Assembly: GCF_003149085.1 (NCBI RefSeq)
Contig: NZ_QGDT01000004.1
Coordinates: forward strand, 248,001 to 312,000
Reading direction: 5' to 3'
Length of the DNA stretch: 64,000 nucleotides
Source: Dyadobacter jejuensis
Lineage (GTDB): Bacteria; Bacteroidota; Bacteroidia; Cytophagales; Spirosomataceae
The notes below the pieces were generated by a model, which made no database searches, was not told the DNA's origin, and saw only the letters and a program-made list of their open reading frames with translations. Shown piece by piece: positions 34,734 through 43,592 of this stretch (positions within the stretch are counted from its first letter, which is position 1; every line of letters begins with the position of its first letter). The position numbers were made by a program, and so were the translations under genes.

Positions 34734-35522
34734 ATGAAGTCTATTTCTGAATTAAAAGTCGGCCTATTTATCCCTTGTTACGTCGATCAGTTCTACCCGC
34801 AAGTGGGGGTTGCCACCCTGGAGTTATTGGAAAAGCTAGGTTGCAAGGTCTTGTTTCCGACCAACCAAACCTGCTGTGGACAACCCATGGCCAACTCAGG
34901 CTTCGAGAATATGACGGGAGCCTGTAATCAACTGTTCTACGATTGTTTTGCAGGCTGCGACTATGTAGTGTCACCTTCTGGCAGTTGTGTCTTGCATCTG
35001 AAAGAACATATGAAGGTAGAAGGTCGCGAGGCGGCCTCCAAAGTCTTAAGAACGAAGGTGTACGAACTGGTTGAGTTTATTACCGACGTCTTAAAGATTA
35101 CGGAAATAAAGTCATCTTTTCCCCATAAGGTGGGCTTGCACCAAGGATGCCATGGGCAACGGGGGCTTCACTTGGCACAAATGAGTGAATTAAATGCTCC
35201 AGCTTATTCAAAACCTGTCGACTTACTCTCGAAGGTCCAAGGCTTAGAGCTGGTAGAGCTGGACCGAAAGGACGAATGCTGCGGATTTGGTGGTACTTTC
35301 TGTGTAAGTGAAGAGGCTATCTCCGTAAAAATGGGCAAGGATAGAGTTTCCGATCATCAGCGGAATGGGGCGGCGTACATTACCGGTTCCGATATGAGTT
35401 GCCTGATGCACCTCGAGGGGATCCTCAAAAGGGGGGGATCAAAGGTAGAGGTCATTCATATTGCACAGATTCTGAACGGTAGCCATATAGAAATACCGAC
35501 CCCCCAAGGAGAGCCGGTATAA
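34734..35522 (+). CDS. lutA: LutA-like (Fe-S)-binding L-lactate oxidation protein
   Basis: The 262-residue protein has two CCG domains, each with a cysteine motif: TCCGQPMANSGF (Cys47-48) and ECCGFGGTFCV (Cys182-183, Cys190), plus HQGCHGQRGL before the second. The fold resembles the heterodisulfide-reductase-type CCG proteins, and LutA is one of three subunits (LutABC) that oxidise L-lactate to pyruvate. The gene starts one base after the stop of the EEP-like gene, so translation is probably coupled. lutB and lutC follow after an opposing gene. Because the sugar-acid enzymes upstream release L-lactate, co-function is likely. Confidence 0.93.
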   Translation: MKSISELKVGLFIPCYVDQFYPQVGVATLELLEKLGCKVLFPTNQTCCGQPMANSGFENMTGACNQLFYDCFAGCDYVVSPSGSCVLHLKEHMKVEGREAASKVLRTKVYELVEFITDVLKITEIKSSFPHKVGLHQGCHGQRGLHLAQMSELNAPAYSKPVDLLSKVQGLELVELDRKDECCGFGGTFCVSEEAISVKMGKDRVSDHQRNGAAYITGSDMSCLMHLEGILKRGGSKVEVIHIAQILNGSHIEIPTPQGEPV

Positions 35523-35566
35523 TACAAAGTTTCGGAATTCAGAATCTGAGAAGCCGCCGACAACGT

Positions 35567-35962
35567 TTAGTTGGCCGATGCCACGCGACTCGTTTTGGTA
35601 AGTATATCAAACGTCTGTGCATGCTTCTCTTTTCCATCCGTTATTTCGAAGGTATAGGTACCATCGGCGATATTGGAGAGGTCAAAAGATTTGACATATT
35701 GTGCATCGACACGCTTGGACTCAGAAAATAATATGTTGTGTTGAAGGTCATAAATGCGTACATAAATCACCTCCGTTTTAGGAGCCAAATAGGATACCCG
35801 GAATTGCATTGGTTTGGATTGAATTACGGATAATTTATCTTGATTGACGGTTTGTGTCAATGGCTTTGCTTCTGGATTGTTTTGGGCCTGACCATTCGAA
35901 ATGATCCCCAAAAGGAATGCGCCACACAGGGCGAAGGATAACATTGTTTTTGTGATTTTCAT
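35567..35962 (-). CDS. Small secreted protein of unknown function
   Basis: The 131-residue protein has a signal peptide (MLSFALCGAFLLGIISNGQA in residues 7-26). The mature part is a short beta-rich domain: VIYVRIYDLQHNILFSESKRV, then SNIADGTYTFEITDGKEK. The pattern DLxNxxxGxYTFEITDG resembles small periplasmic Bacteroidota domains (DUF3244-like or the C-terminal sorting-type fold), but I cannot assign it. It is transcribed opposite to the lut genes and lies between lutA and lutB, breaking the lut gene order. About 240 bp upstream of its start, lutB begins in the other direction. Confidence 0.78.
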   Translation of the reverse strand: MKITKTMLSFALCGAFLLGIISNGQAQNNPEAKPLTQTVNQDKLSVIQSKPMQFRVSYLAPKTEVIYVRIYDLQHNILFSESKRVDAQYVKSFDLSNIADGTYTFEITDGKEKHAQTFDILTKTSRVASAN

Positions 35963-36205
35963 AGGAGTAAAAATTTAATGTATCTAAAAAAAGTTAAATC
36001 AAAACTTTGATCAGATTCCGATTACCCAATCGAAAAACTTTGTATGGCAAATATATAAGGTATTGCTATACAATGAAATAGGCTGATTCTGGTTTGGGTT
36101 AATATTGTTTATTAAATAAACTGTAAACTTGATATAGTACAATGTTTATAAGGAGTTCAATTGAAGTTCTTTATAAAGTACTATTAACTAATTGTTAAAG
36201 TTGCC

Positions 36206-37582
36206 ATGTCTATACTTCCAAAGGATCACGCAGAGGCCTCCGAGGTCTTCAACAAAGACGAGGGTTATGTCAATTGGCATGATGAAACCCTTTGGTTTGT
36301 TCGTCAAAAAAGGGATAAATCCTCTAAAAATATTCCTGAATGGGAAGCCTTACGTGAGGCAGGCTCACAAATAAAACACTATGTATTATCCCATTTGGAT
36401 AGGCTGCTGGTGGAGTTTGAGCGGAACGCCAAGGAAAATGGCGTAATCGTTCATTGGGCCAAGGATGCTTCCGAACACAATCGGATCGTCCTGGATATTT
36501 TGAAAAAGCACCAGGTGCAACAAATGGTAAAGAGTAAGTCGATGCTTACTGAAGAGTGCCATATGAATGAATTTTTGGCCCAAAACGGCATCGATGTGAT
36601 CGATACCGACTTGGGGGAGCGAATCGTACAGCTGAGGCAAGAGCCGCCCAGCCATATCGTACTGCCTGCGATCCACCTTAAGAAAAAAGACATCGGCGAT
36701 CTGTTTCATGAACACCTCGGTACCGACGCTGGGGCCACCGATCCTCAGTACTTAACAGAAGCGGCCCGGCAACATTTACGCGATAAGTTTCTTACCCGCA
36801 GAGCGGCCCTTACCGGTGTGAACTTCGCCGTAGCGGAGACGGGAGGGTTTGTAGTAGCCACCAACGAAGGCAACGCCGATATGGGGGCGCATCTGGCCGA
36901 TGTACATATTGCCTGTATGGGATTCGAAAAAATAATTCCAAAGCAGGAACATTTAGGGGTCTTTCTAAGACTCTTAGCACGCAGTGCTACTGGCCAACCC
37001 ATCACTACTTACAGTAGTCATTTTAAAAAACCTCGGGAGGGACAAGAAATGCACGTGGTAATACTCGACAACGGGCGCAGTACCCAGCTGGGGCGAGAGG
37101 ACTTTCGGAATTCTTTGAAGTGTATCCGTTGTGGAGCTTGTATGAATACCTGTCCGGTATATAGGCGGAGTGGAGGGCATAGCTATCATAATGCTGTGGC
37201 AGGACCAATAGGCTCTATTTTGGCTCCTAATCTCGATATGACCAAAAATGCAGATTTGCCCTTCGCAAGTACCTTATGCGGTAGTTGTTCCAATGTTTGT
37301 CCGGTGAAAATAGATATCCACGATCAGCTATATAAATGGCGACAGGTTCTGGCCAAGAATGGACATGTCCCTAAAGGCAAGCAAATGGGGATTAAAGCCA
37401 TGTCGGTAGTGCTCTCTCAGCCACGTTTTTATCAGTGGTCGGGGAGGTTAGGGAGGGCCGTTATGCGCTCGGTTCCTTTCGTAGTCAATAACGCAATGAA
37501 CCCTTGGTATAAACAGCGCGAAATGCCTGAGCCACCCAAGGAGAGTTTTAGGGATTGGTATGTAAGAAACAGGGAAAATTGA
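36206..37582 (+). CDS. lutB: LutB-like iron-sulfur L-lactate oxidation protein
   Basis: The 458-residue protein joins an N-terminal LUD domain to a ferredoxin-like domain. The first cluster site is CIRCGACMNTCPVY (Cys306, 309, 312, 316) and the second is CGSCSNVCPVK (Cys358, 361, 365). The sequence NFAVAETGGFVVATNEGNADM is characteristic of the LUD part. It is the central subunit of LutABC, passing electrons from L-lactate toward the respiratory chain. It starts with ATG at 36206 and is followed 71 bp later by lutC. Confidence 0.95.
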   Translation: MSILPKDHAEASEVFNKDEGYVNWHDETLWFVRQKRDKSSKNIPEWEALREAGSQIKHYVLSHLDRLLVEFERNAKENGVIVHWAKDASEHNRIVLDILKKHQVQQMVKSKSMLTEECHMNEFLAQNGIDVIDTDLGERIVQLRQEPPSHIVLPAIHLKKKDIGDLFHEHLGTDAGATDPQYLTEAARQHLRDKFLTRRAALTGVNFAVAETGGFVVATNEGNADMGAHLADVHIACMGFEKIIPKQEHLGVFLRLLARSATGQPITTYSSHFKKPREGQEMHVVILDNGRSTQLGREDFRNSLKCIRCGACMNTCPVYRRSGGHSYHNAVAGPIGSILAPNLDMTKNADLPFASTLCGSCSNVCPVKIDIHDQLYKWRQVLAKNGHVPKGKQMGIKAMSVVLSQPRFYQWSGRLGRAVMRSVPFVVNNAMNPWYKQREMPEPPKESFRDWYVRNREN

Positions 37583-37653
37583 TCATCCATTTATCTCCCT
37601 ATAGGTAGCTAAGGGGAGTAAGTTTTGTTCACAAAGCCTATAAATTTTATCGC

Positions 37654-38238
37654 ATGAGTGCCAGAGATCATATATTAGAACAAATTAAAATCAATAAACC
37701 TGCGGAATTGGTCCTTCCAGAGACCCTCTCTTTTGAGAGCGATTTTGCGGACCTAACCGAGACATTTACTGAACTACTCAAAACGGTATATACCGAAGTT
37801 GTTCCGGTCAAAAACGAAACGGAGTTATTGCAATTGCTAACCGCTCGGTATGAAGGTGTGGTGAACAGGGCGACGACCATCCCCAGCTTGCTTCCTTGGG
37901 CCGACTTCAGCCTGTCGGTTTCGGATCCTCATGAACTAGAGACTCTGGAATTGGCGGTATTAAAGGCTGAATTTGGAGTGGCTGAAAATGGGGCTATCTG
38001 GATTTCTGATGCTCATTTGCCCCACCGAGTCTTGCCATTTATCACTCAAAATCTGGCCTTAGTGATCCCTGCCCAAAATTTGGTAGGCAATATGCATGAG
38101 GCTTATAAAAGGCTGACCGACACCACGGGATGGGGGTGCTTCATCTCTGGCCCCTCCAAGACGGCCGACATCGAGCAGTCGCTGGTAATTGGTGCGCACG
38201 GCTCCAGAAGTTTGGTGGTGTACTTGCTGGAAGAGTAA
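37654..38238 (+). CDS. lutC: LutC-like LUD-domain L-lactate oxidation protein
   Basis: The 194-residue protein is a single LUD domain, with the conserved FGVAENGAIWISDAHLPHR (LUD-family AETGT/AENG motif) and SGPSKTADIEQSLVIGAHG. This is the last subunit of the L-lactate oxidation complex. Its gene lies 71 bp after lutB with no terminator between, so the two are co-transcribed. Confidence 0.94.
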   Translation: MSARDHILEQIKINKPAELVLPETLSFESDFADLTETFTELLKTVYTEVVPVKNETELLQLLTARYEGVVNRATTIPSLLPWADFSLSVSDPHELETLELAVLKAEFGVAENGAIWISDAHLPHRVLPFITQNLALVIPAQNLVGNMHEAYKRLTDTTGWGCFISGPSKTADIEQSLVIGAHGSRSLVVYLLEE

Positions 38239-38502
38239 TGTTGAATATAAAGAATTCCTTAGTGCCCCCGAAGTAGCTCCACACATTCAGGGACAACTTA
38301 TAGGGAATTATATGGGCATAGGTTTCAGAATTTCTTTAAAAATACATAATTTCGATGTTTTTAATTAATTATGTATTCCGAGTTTTGGTCTGGCTTGCGA
38401 ATGTTGTTAAGGCAAAAAACAGCAATTGGCAGAGGGACGCTATCCCTTTGCCTCATGAGTTATTTGATACGGAACAAGATAGCCTACAAACTCTAATTTT
38501 TT

Positions 38503-39213
38503 ATGCCAAAAATAATCGTGGCCATCGATGGCTATTCTAGTTGTGGTAAGAGTACAACTGCCAAGTTAGTAGCTCAGCAGCTCAACTACCCGTATATCGA
38601 CACAGGGTCTATGTATAGGGCTGTTACCCTATATTTCCTTCAAAATCATGTAACCTTATCCAACCCCAAGGAAGTGGAGATGGCCCTCAGCCAAATTCAC
38701 ATCAGTTTCCGAATGCATGTTGGAACCGGTAAAAATGATACCTATCTCAACGGATTGAATGTAGAAGAGGAGATACGTAAAATGTATGTATCGGATAAGG
38801 TCAGTGAGGTGAGTGCCATTCCAGCTGTCCGACACGCCCTGGTGGCACAGCAACAGCGGATGGGCAAAACCAGGGGTATCGTGATGGACGGTCGCGACAT
38901 AGGAACCGTGGTGTTTCCGGAGGCGGAGCTCAAGATATTCATGACGGCCGATCCGTATATAAGGGCCCAACGGCGCCAGCTGGAGCTTATGGAAAAGGGG
39001 GAAATGATTGGGATAGAGAAAATCTTTGAAAACCTGAAACACCGCGATCTTATAGATACTACCCGAGCCGAGAGTCCTTTAAAACAGGCTGCCGATGCCG
39101 TCTATATCGACAACTCCCTAATGACGCTCGATGAGCAAGTGGATATGGTGGTTAGGTTGGCCGACGAACAAATAGGGCTCAACTTGCGAAAGCGAAACTT
39201 TGGCGGCATATAA
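38503..39213 (+). CDS. cmk: Cytidylate kinase
   Basis: Cmk phosphorylates CMP and dCMP with ATP. The 236-residue protein has the P-loop GYSSCGKSTTAK near the N terminus, YIDTGSMYRAVT, RGIVMDGRDIGTVVFP and DTTRAESPLKQAADAVYID, all typical of the family. The FAD oxidoreductase gene follows with a 2-bp gap (stop 39213, next ATG 39216). A longer frame beginning at 38355 overlaps the start of cmk in another frame and is not called. Confidence 0.96.
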   Translation: MPKIIVAIDGYSSCGKSTTAKLVAQQLNYPYIDTGSMYRAVTLYFLQNHVTLSNPKEVEMALSQIHISFRMHVGTGKNDTYLNGLNVEEEIRKMYVSDKVSEVSAIPAVRHALVAQQQRMGKTRGIVMDGRDIGTVVFPEAELKIFMTADPYIRAQRRQLELMEKGEMIGIEKIFENLKHRDLIDTTRAESPLKQAADAVYIDNSLMTLDEQVDMVVRLADEQIGLNLRKRNFGGI

Positions 39214-39215
39214 CC

Positions 39216-40292
39216 ATGGAAGAGCAAGCAGTGGATTATGACTATTTGATAGTGGGTCAAGGAATAGGAGGGACTACCCTCGCTTGGACGCTCTTGGAAA
39301 GGGGAAAGCGGATTCTTATTGTAGATTTGCCCGCATTGCCGGCTTCTTCGCTGGTGGCGGCAGGTATTTTTAATCCGCTCACTGGCAAAAAACTGGTGAA
39401 GACCTGGATGGCCGATACTATTTTCCCCTACGCCTCTACCTTTTATGGGGAAATAGAGAAAAAGCTGAACGTCTCTTTCTTGCATCATTTACCTTTTATT
39501 AGGCCTTATAGGAGCATAGAAGAACAAAATTCGTATTTGGCCCAGTCGGCCGATCCCGCACTGGCGTCCTATGTAGGTGAGCCGCTGGTGGCCGAAGAGG
39601 TGGTACCTTATATTAAGGCACCACACGGGGGGCTTCATATCGTCCGATCAGGATGGGTCGATCTCCCTATCTTTATAGCCGAAAGTCGCCACTACTTTCA
39701 GCAGCATCAATGTTTTAGGGCCGAGGGGTTCGACGCCAACGATCTGCAACCCGAGGCGGAGTGTATTCAATGGAAAGGATTGCGGTTCGGAAAGGTTATT
39801 TTGAGCCAGGGTGCACTGGGACAACACGATCGTTACTTTAATTGGTTGCCTTTTACACCCGTGAAAGGCGAGATTCTTGAGGTACAAACCCAAGAAAAAC
39901 TCAACCCATATATGGTCAATCAGGGGATATTTCTGCTTCCTACATCTGCCAACTATTGCAAAGTAGGCGCTACTTATGCTTGGGATCCGCTCGATTGGGA
40001 ATCAACCACTTCAGCACGCGAGGAGCTAGAAGGTAAACTTAGCTCCTTACTAAAGGGACAATTTACGACCATCACTCAAAAGGCTGGTATCAGGCCCTCC
40101 GTTCGGGACCGCCGACCATTGGTAGGGCGCCACCCTGACCTGGATAGGTTGTGTATTTTTAATGGATTGGGAACAAAAGGAGTAACATTAGCACCTTATT
40201 TTGCAAATGAATTCGTTGAACATCTTGAAAATGGCAAAGAATTGAATTCATTTGTGAATATTAAAAGGTATTTTTCGTTATATTTCCGTTGA
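39216..40292 (+). CDS. FAD-dependent amine/sugar oxidoreductase (DAO family)
   Basis: The 358-residue protein starts with an FAD-binding Rossmann motif, DYLIVGQGIGGTTLAW (GxGxxG), and follows the D-amino-acid oxidase (DAO) fold. The C-terminal part has QKAGIRPSVRDRRPLVGRHP and FNGLGTKGVTLAPYFA, typical of the second FAD contact. The substrate is unknown. It is probably co-transcribed with cmk (2-bp gap) and with the TolB-like gene downstream (16-bp gap), a combination without an obvious functional link. Confidence 0.9.
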   Translation: MEEQAVDYDYLIVGQGIGGTTLAWTLLERGKRILIVDLPALPASSLVAAGIFNPLTGKKLVKTWMADTIFPYASTFYGEIEKKLNVSFLHHLPFIRPYRSIEEQNSYLAQSADPALASYVGEPLVAEEVVPYIKAPHGGLHIVRSGWVDLPIFIAESRHYFQQHQCFRAEGFDANDLQPEAECIQWKGLRFGKVILSQGALGQHDRYFNWLPFTPVKGEILEVQTQEKLNPYMVNQGIFLLPTSANYCKVGATYAWDPLDWESTTSAREELEGKLSSLLKGQFTTITQKAGIRPSVRDRRPLVGRHPDLDRLCIFNGLGTKGVTLAPYFANEFVEHLENGKELNSFVNIKRYFSLYFR

Positions 40293-40308
40293 AGACTGAC
40301 CAATTGCT

Positions 40309-43300
40309 ATGCATAAGATATCTATATTTAGAAGGATCCTATTAATACACCTGGGGCTCCTTATCGGCCTATTTACGAATGTTTACGCTCAACGTTACCC
40401 GTCTCAGGAAACGTTTGGTAAGAATAGGATTCAATACAAAAAGTTTAACTGGAAAGTATTCCGGACCACAAACTTCGAAATTTACCACCATCAAGGTGGA
40501 ACTGAATTGGCCAAACTTACCGCTCAGCATGCCGAAACGGAGTTTGACCGAATTACCGACTTGCTGGGTTGGACTCCCTACAACCGAGTTAAAATATTCC
40601 TTTATAATTCTCCTGCTGAGCTAGAACAGAGCAATATGGGCTTGTCCACGGAGGGCAATCTGGACGATAATAAGCTCGACCTGGCCCAGTCTCGCATTGA
40701 AGTAGCCTATACCGGCGATCAGGCAGGGTTTAAGAATAAGCTGATCAACGATATTAGCCTCCTCTTCGTGTACGATATGTTATATGGAGGGAATATGCGG
40801 GAAGCGCTGCAGAACTCTCTTTTGCTTACGGTCCCCGAATGGTTTATGTCCGGTACCGCCGCTTATATTTCCGAAGGTTGGTCGCCAGAACTTAGCGACT
40901 ATATGCGCGATTTCTTCTTGAACCGTAAGGTTAGAAAACCTACCCTCATGACGGGGAAGGATGCGACACTTATCGGCCAGTCTATTTGGAACTATGTAGT
41001 AGAACGATATGGTAAAGAGAAAATATCGGATATTCTCAATCTGACACGTATCATTCGCAACGAACAGTCTAGTATTTCCAGTACCCTGGGGACGCCCTCT
41101 TACAACCGTTTCTTAAGAGATTGGAAAGATTATTACGTGCAAAAAAATAAAATAGCAGAGGCTGGCTACGTAAAACCCAATCCGACTTGGGCAATGAAGC
41201 TAGATGATTTCGGGCAGTCCAGTCAGGAGATTGAGGCGAAGGTATCATTGGACAATAAATGGACGGCTATTAGTGAAGTTAAAAATGGCCGTTATCGGGT
41301 AAGTATTGTAGATAATGAGACCAAAAAGAAAAAAATAATTCGCCAGGGCAAAGCCGATGCGGTGGGTGCAAGGAATAGTGTTCAAGCACCTTTGATAGGG
41401 TGGACAAAGAAGAACTTGTTGGCCATTATGGCCAAAGAAAATGATCGGAATAATCTGTATGTCTACGAAAATATCGATAGCCGGAAATTAAGAATTAAGC
41501 TTAAAAGGAATTTGCGGGGGTTGGATCAAATCAATGAAATGGATATCTCCCAGGATGGTACCATGCTGGCCGTAAGTGCCGACAAGGGTGGGCAGAACGA
41601 CGTATTTTTGGTGAGTATAGCCAGGGCTTCAGCTTTACCATTGACCAACGATATCTTTGATGACCTATCCCCTAGGTTTGTGAATGGCTCTTCTCGTAAG
41701 ATCGTCTTTGCCAGCAATCGGCCTACCGATTCACTGGTGGTGGGCAAGGGGACCTTTAAGCAGATAAGCCCTTATCTGTCCATATTTGAACATGATGGGT
41801 CCCCTCGATCCAGTTCAATTCCCTTATTATTAGAAGGCTCGAACCAAGCCAAAGTTCAACCCGTCTATGCCGATGCGCAACAAGTAGTGTATTTGTCCAA
41901 TATAAAAGGGATCAGTAATTTATACAGGTTCGACCGGGTAGGTTCAAGATCGACCCAGTTGACCAATTATATTTTTGGTATTCGCTCGGCCGATGTTTTG
42001 GCTACCGGAACGGGGGCCTTGGCCTATACTTATTTATATGAGGGCAACTATCAGGTGGCCTATCAAAATAATTTCAATTTGAATACTAGCCTGGATTCGC
42101 CTTCGCTATACCAGTCTGCTGAAGTAGAAGCAGCCAAGCCAGTAGCGTCGGAAGGGGTTAATAAGGATAGCGTGGCCGTGGCTCCCGAAAAGGAAACCTT
42201 AGTACTCCGTGATGGAGAGGTGGATACCGACCATTATGAGTTCGATGAGGATGTACTCAAGAATTTTGAGAGCCGTTCACGCAGGGGCACCTTCGCCAAT
42301 GTGCCTTCAAGCTTGCCCAGAAGCAGGCCGGTAAGGGAAAATATCGCCATCAAAGGCCCATATCCTTATAAGGGACTCTTTATTAATAACGACACCAACT
42401 CCGATTGGCGAATAGATCCTATCCGTGGATTTGGGTATTCCCAAAATATAGCCATGAACGACCTGTTAGAGAATCACGTGATCAAGGCTGGGCTTTTTGT
42501 TAATTCTACTTTTAAGAATTTAGATTTGTATGCCGAGTATTGGAACAATACCAATAGGATTGATTTTGGCCTAAGGGTCGATCGGAAAAGCCTATATATG
42601 GAAGCGGAAGGCTCCCCTCAGAAATATAAGTTTAACCAAGTGATGCTTTCTTTCTCTTACCCATTCTCCGAGAGCAGTCGCCTGACCGTATCCCCTATGT
42701 ATTCTTCGACTCGAATGATCGATGTATATATCTTGGCTAATCCCGACCTTGCTTCTAGTTATGGTGGCGTTCGCACCGAATATGTATTTGACAACACCCG
42801 TGTACGGGGCGTCAATATGTTGGAGGGGACCCGCTTCAAAATCCGCTATGACAACCAGCTGGGACTAACCAATAGCAATGAAAGCTTTAACAGAATAAGT
42901 CTAGATTTCAGGCATTATCAAAAGGTGCATAGAGACATCATATTTGCTATCCGTGCCGCGGCCAGCCATTCGGCAGGCAAGGCTCCAAAGCAGAGCATAT
43001 TGGGGGGGATGGAAAACTGGATCTCTAACCGTCAGGACAGTCGCGCCACCAACGACCCCCTTAATTTTGGTCCTACCATCGACAACAGAGATATCTTCTT
43101 TGCCGATTTTGCTACTAATTTGAGAGGTTTTAATCTTAATAAACTCTCTGGAACCAGTTACATGCTCCTGAATGCCGAATTACGCATTCCTCTGATTAAG
43201 TATCTCTACAGGGGCTCCATTACCTCCAGCTTCCTACGAAACTTCCAAATTATTGGCTTTGGAGATATTGGTACGGCCTGGACGGGCAAAGGACCCTTTA

Positions 43301-43518
43301 GCGAGAACAACAACTTAAACACGCAGATTATCGGCGTCGATGGAGATCCCTTTAGGGCTACGGTAACGGACTTTAATAATCCGTACTTGATGGGGTATGG
43401 ATTAGGGGCCCGTTCTACCTTATTCGGTTTTTATGTAAAACTAGATTATGCCTGGGGGGTAGACAACGGCTATACGAACAAGCCAATACCTTATGTGACC
43501 TTAGGTTACGATTTTTAA
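40309..43518 (+). CDS. TolB-like/WD40 protein with outer-membrane barrel end
   Basis: The 1069-residue protein has a signal peptide (residues 1-27, ending VYAQ). Residues about 60-230 resemble a peptidase MA-like domain: PEWFMSGTAAYISEG is present, but the usual HExxH region reads INDIS (146-150), so the zinc-site residues are missing. The middle (about 300-560) carries WD40/PD40-type repeats with DISQDGTMLAVSADKGGQNDVFLV and SPRFVNGSSRKIVFASNRP, and the C-terminal third is a beta-barrel ending in GYDF. Such proteins are annotated as TolB-like or surface-antigen-like in Cytophagales. It is likely in the outer membrane. PorP/SprF follows. Confidence 0.88.
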   Translation: MHKISIFRRILLIHLGLLIGLFTNVYAQRYPSQETFGKNRIQYKKFNWKVFRTTNFEIYHHQGGTELAKLTAQHAETEFDRITDLLGWTPYNRVKIFLYNSPAELEQSNMGLSTEGNLDDNKLDLAQSRIEVAYTGDQAGFKNKLINDISLLFVYDMLYGGNMREALQNSLLLTVPEWFMSGTAAYISEGWSPELSDYMRDFFLNRKVRKPTLMTGKDATLIGQSIWNYVVERYGKEKISDILNLTRIIRNEQSSISSTLGTPSYNRFLRDWKDYYVQKNKIAEAGYVKPNPTWAMKLDDFGQSSQEIEAKVSLDNKWTAISEVKNGRYRVSIVDNETKKKKIIRQGKADAVGARNSVQAPLIGWTKKNLLAIMAKENDRNNLYVYENIDSRKLRIKLKRNLRGLDQINEMDISQDGTMLAVSADKGGQNDVFLVSIARASALPLTNDIFDDLSPRFVNGSSRKIVFASNRPTDSLVVGKGTFKQISPYLSIFEHDGSPRSSSIPLLLEGSNQAKVQPVYADAQQVVYLSNIKGISNLYRFDRVGSRSTQLTNYIFGIRSADVLATGTGALAYTYLYEGNYQVAYQNNFNLNTSLDSPSLYQSAEVEAAKPVASEGVNKDSVAVAPEKETLVLRDGEVDTDHYEFDEDVLKNFESRSRRGTFANVPSSLPRSRPVRENIAIKGPYPYKGLFINNDTNSDWRIDPIRGFGYSQNIAMNDLLENHVIKAGLFVNSTFKNLDLYAEYWNNTNRIDFGLRVDRKSLYMEAEGSPQKYKFNQVMLSFSYPFSESSRLTVSPMYSSTRMIDVYILANPDLASSYGGVRTEYVFDNTRVRGVNMLEGTRFKIRYDNQLGLTNSNESFNRISLDFRHYQKVHRDIIFAIRAAASHSAGKAPKQSILGGMENWISNRQDSRATNDPLNFGPTIDNRDIFFADFATNLRGFNLNKLSGTSYMLLNAELRIPLIKYLYRGSITSSFLRNFQIIGFGDIGTAWTGKGPFSENNNLNTQIIGVDGDPFRATVTDFNNPYLMGYGLGARSTLFGFYVKLDYAWGVDNGYTNKPIPYVTLGYDF

Positions 43519-43532
43519 TCTATTATTGTTTT

Positions 43533-43553
43533 GGGGGGCTTGCCTCCCTTTAT
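43533..43553 (+). terminator. Possible terminator after the TolB-like gene
   Basis: GGGGGG (43533-43538) pairs with CCTCCC (43543-43548; one G-T wobble) around a CTTG loop, followed by TTTATT. It is short, so the confidence is moderate. Confidence 0.55.
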
Positions 43554-43592
43554 TCGTCACCTTTGTACATTCATATTGGTTTACCAGAAGTT

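Noticed and set aside
38355..38540. 61-codon ORF overlapping the cmk start
   Set aside because: It overlaps the real start region of cmk in another frame and has no independent support.
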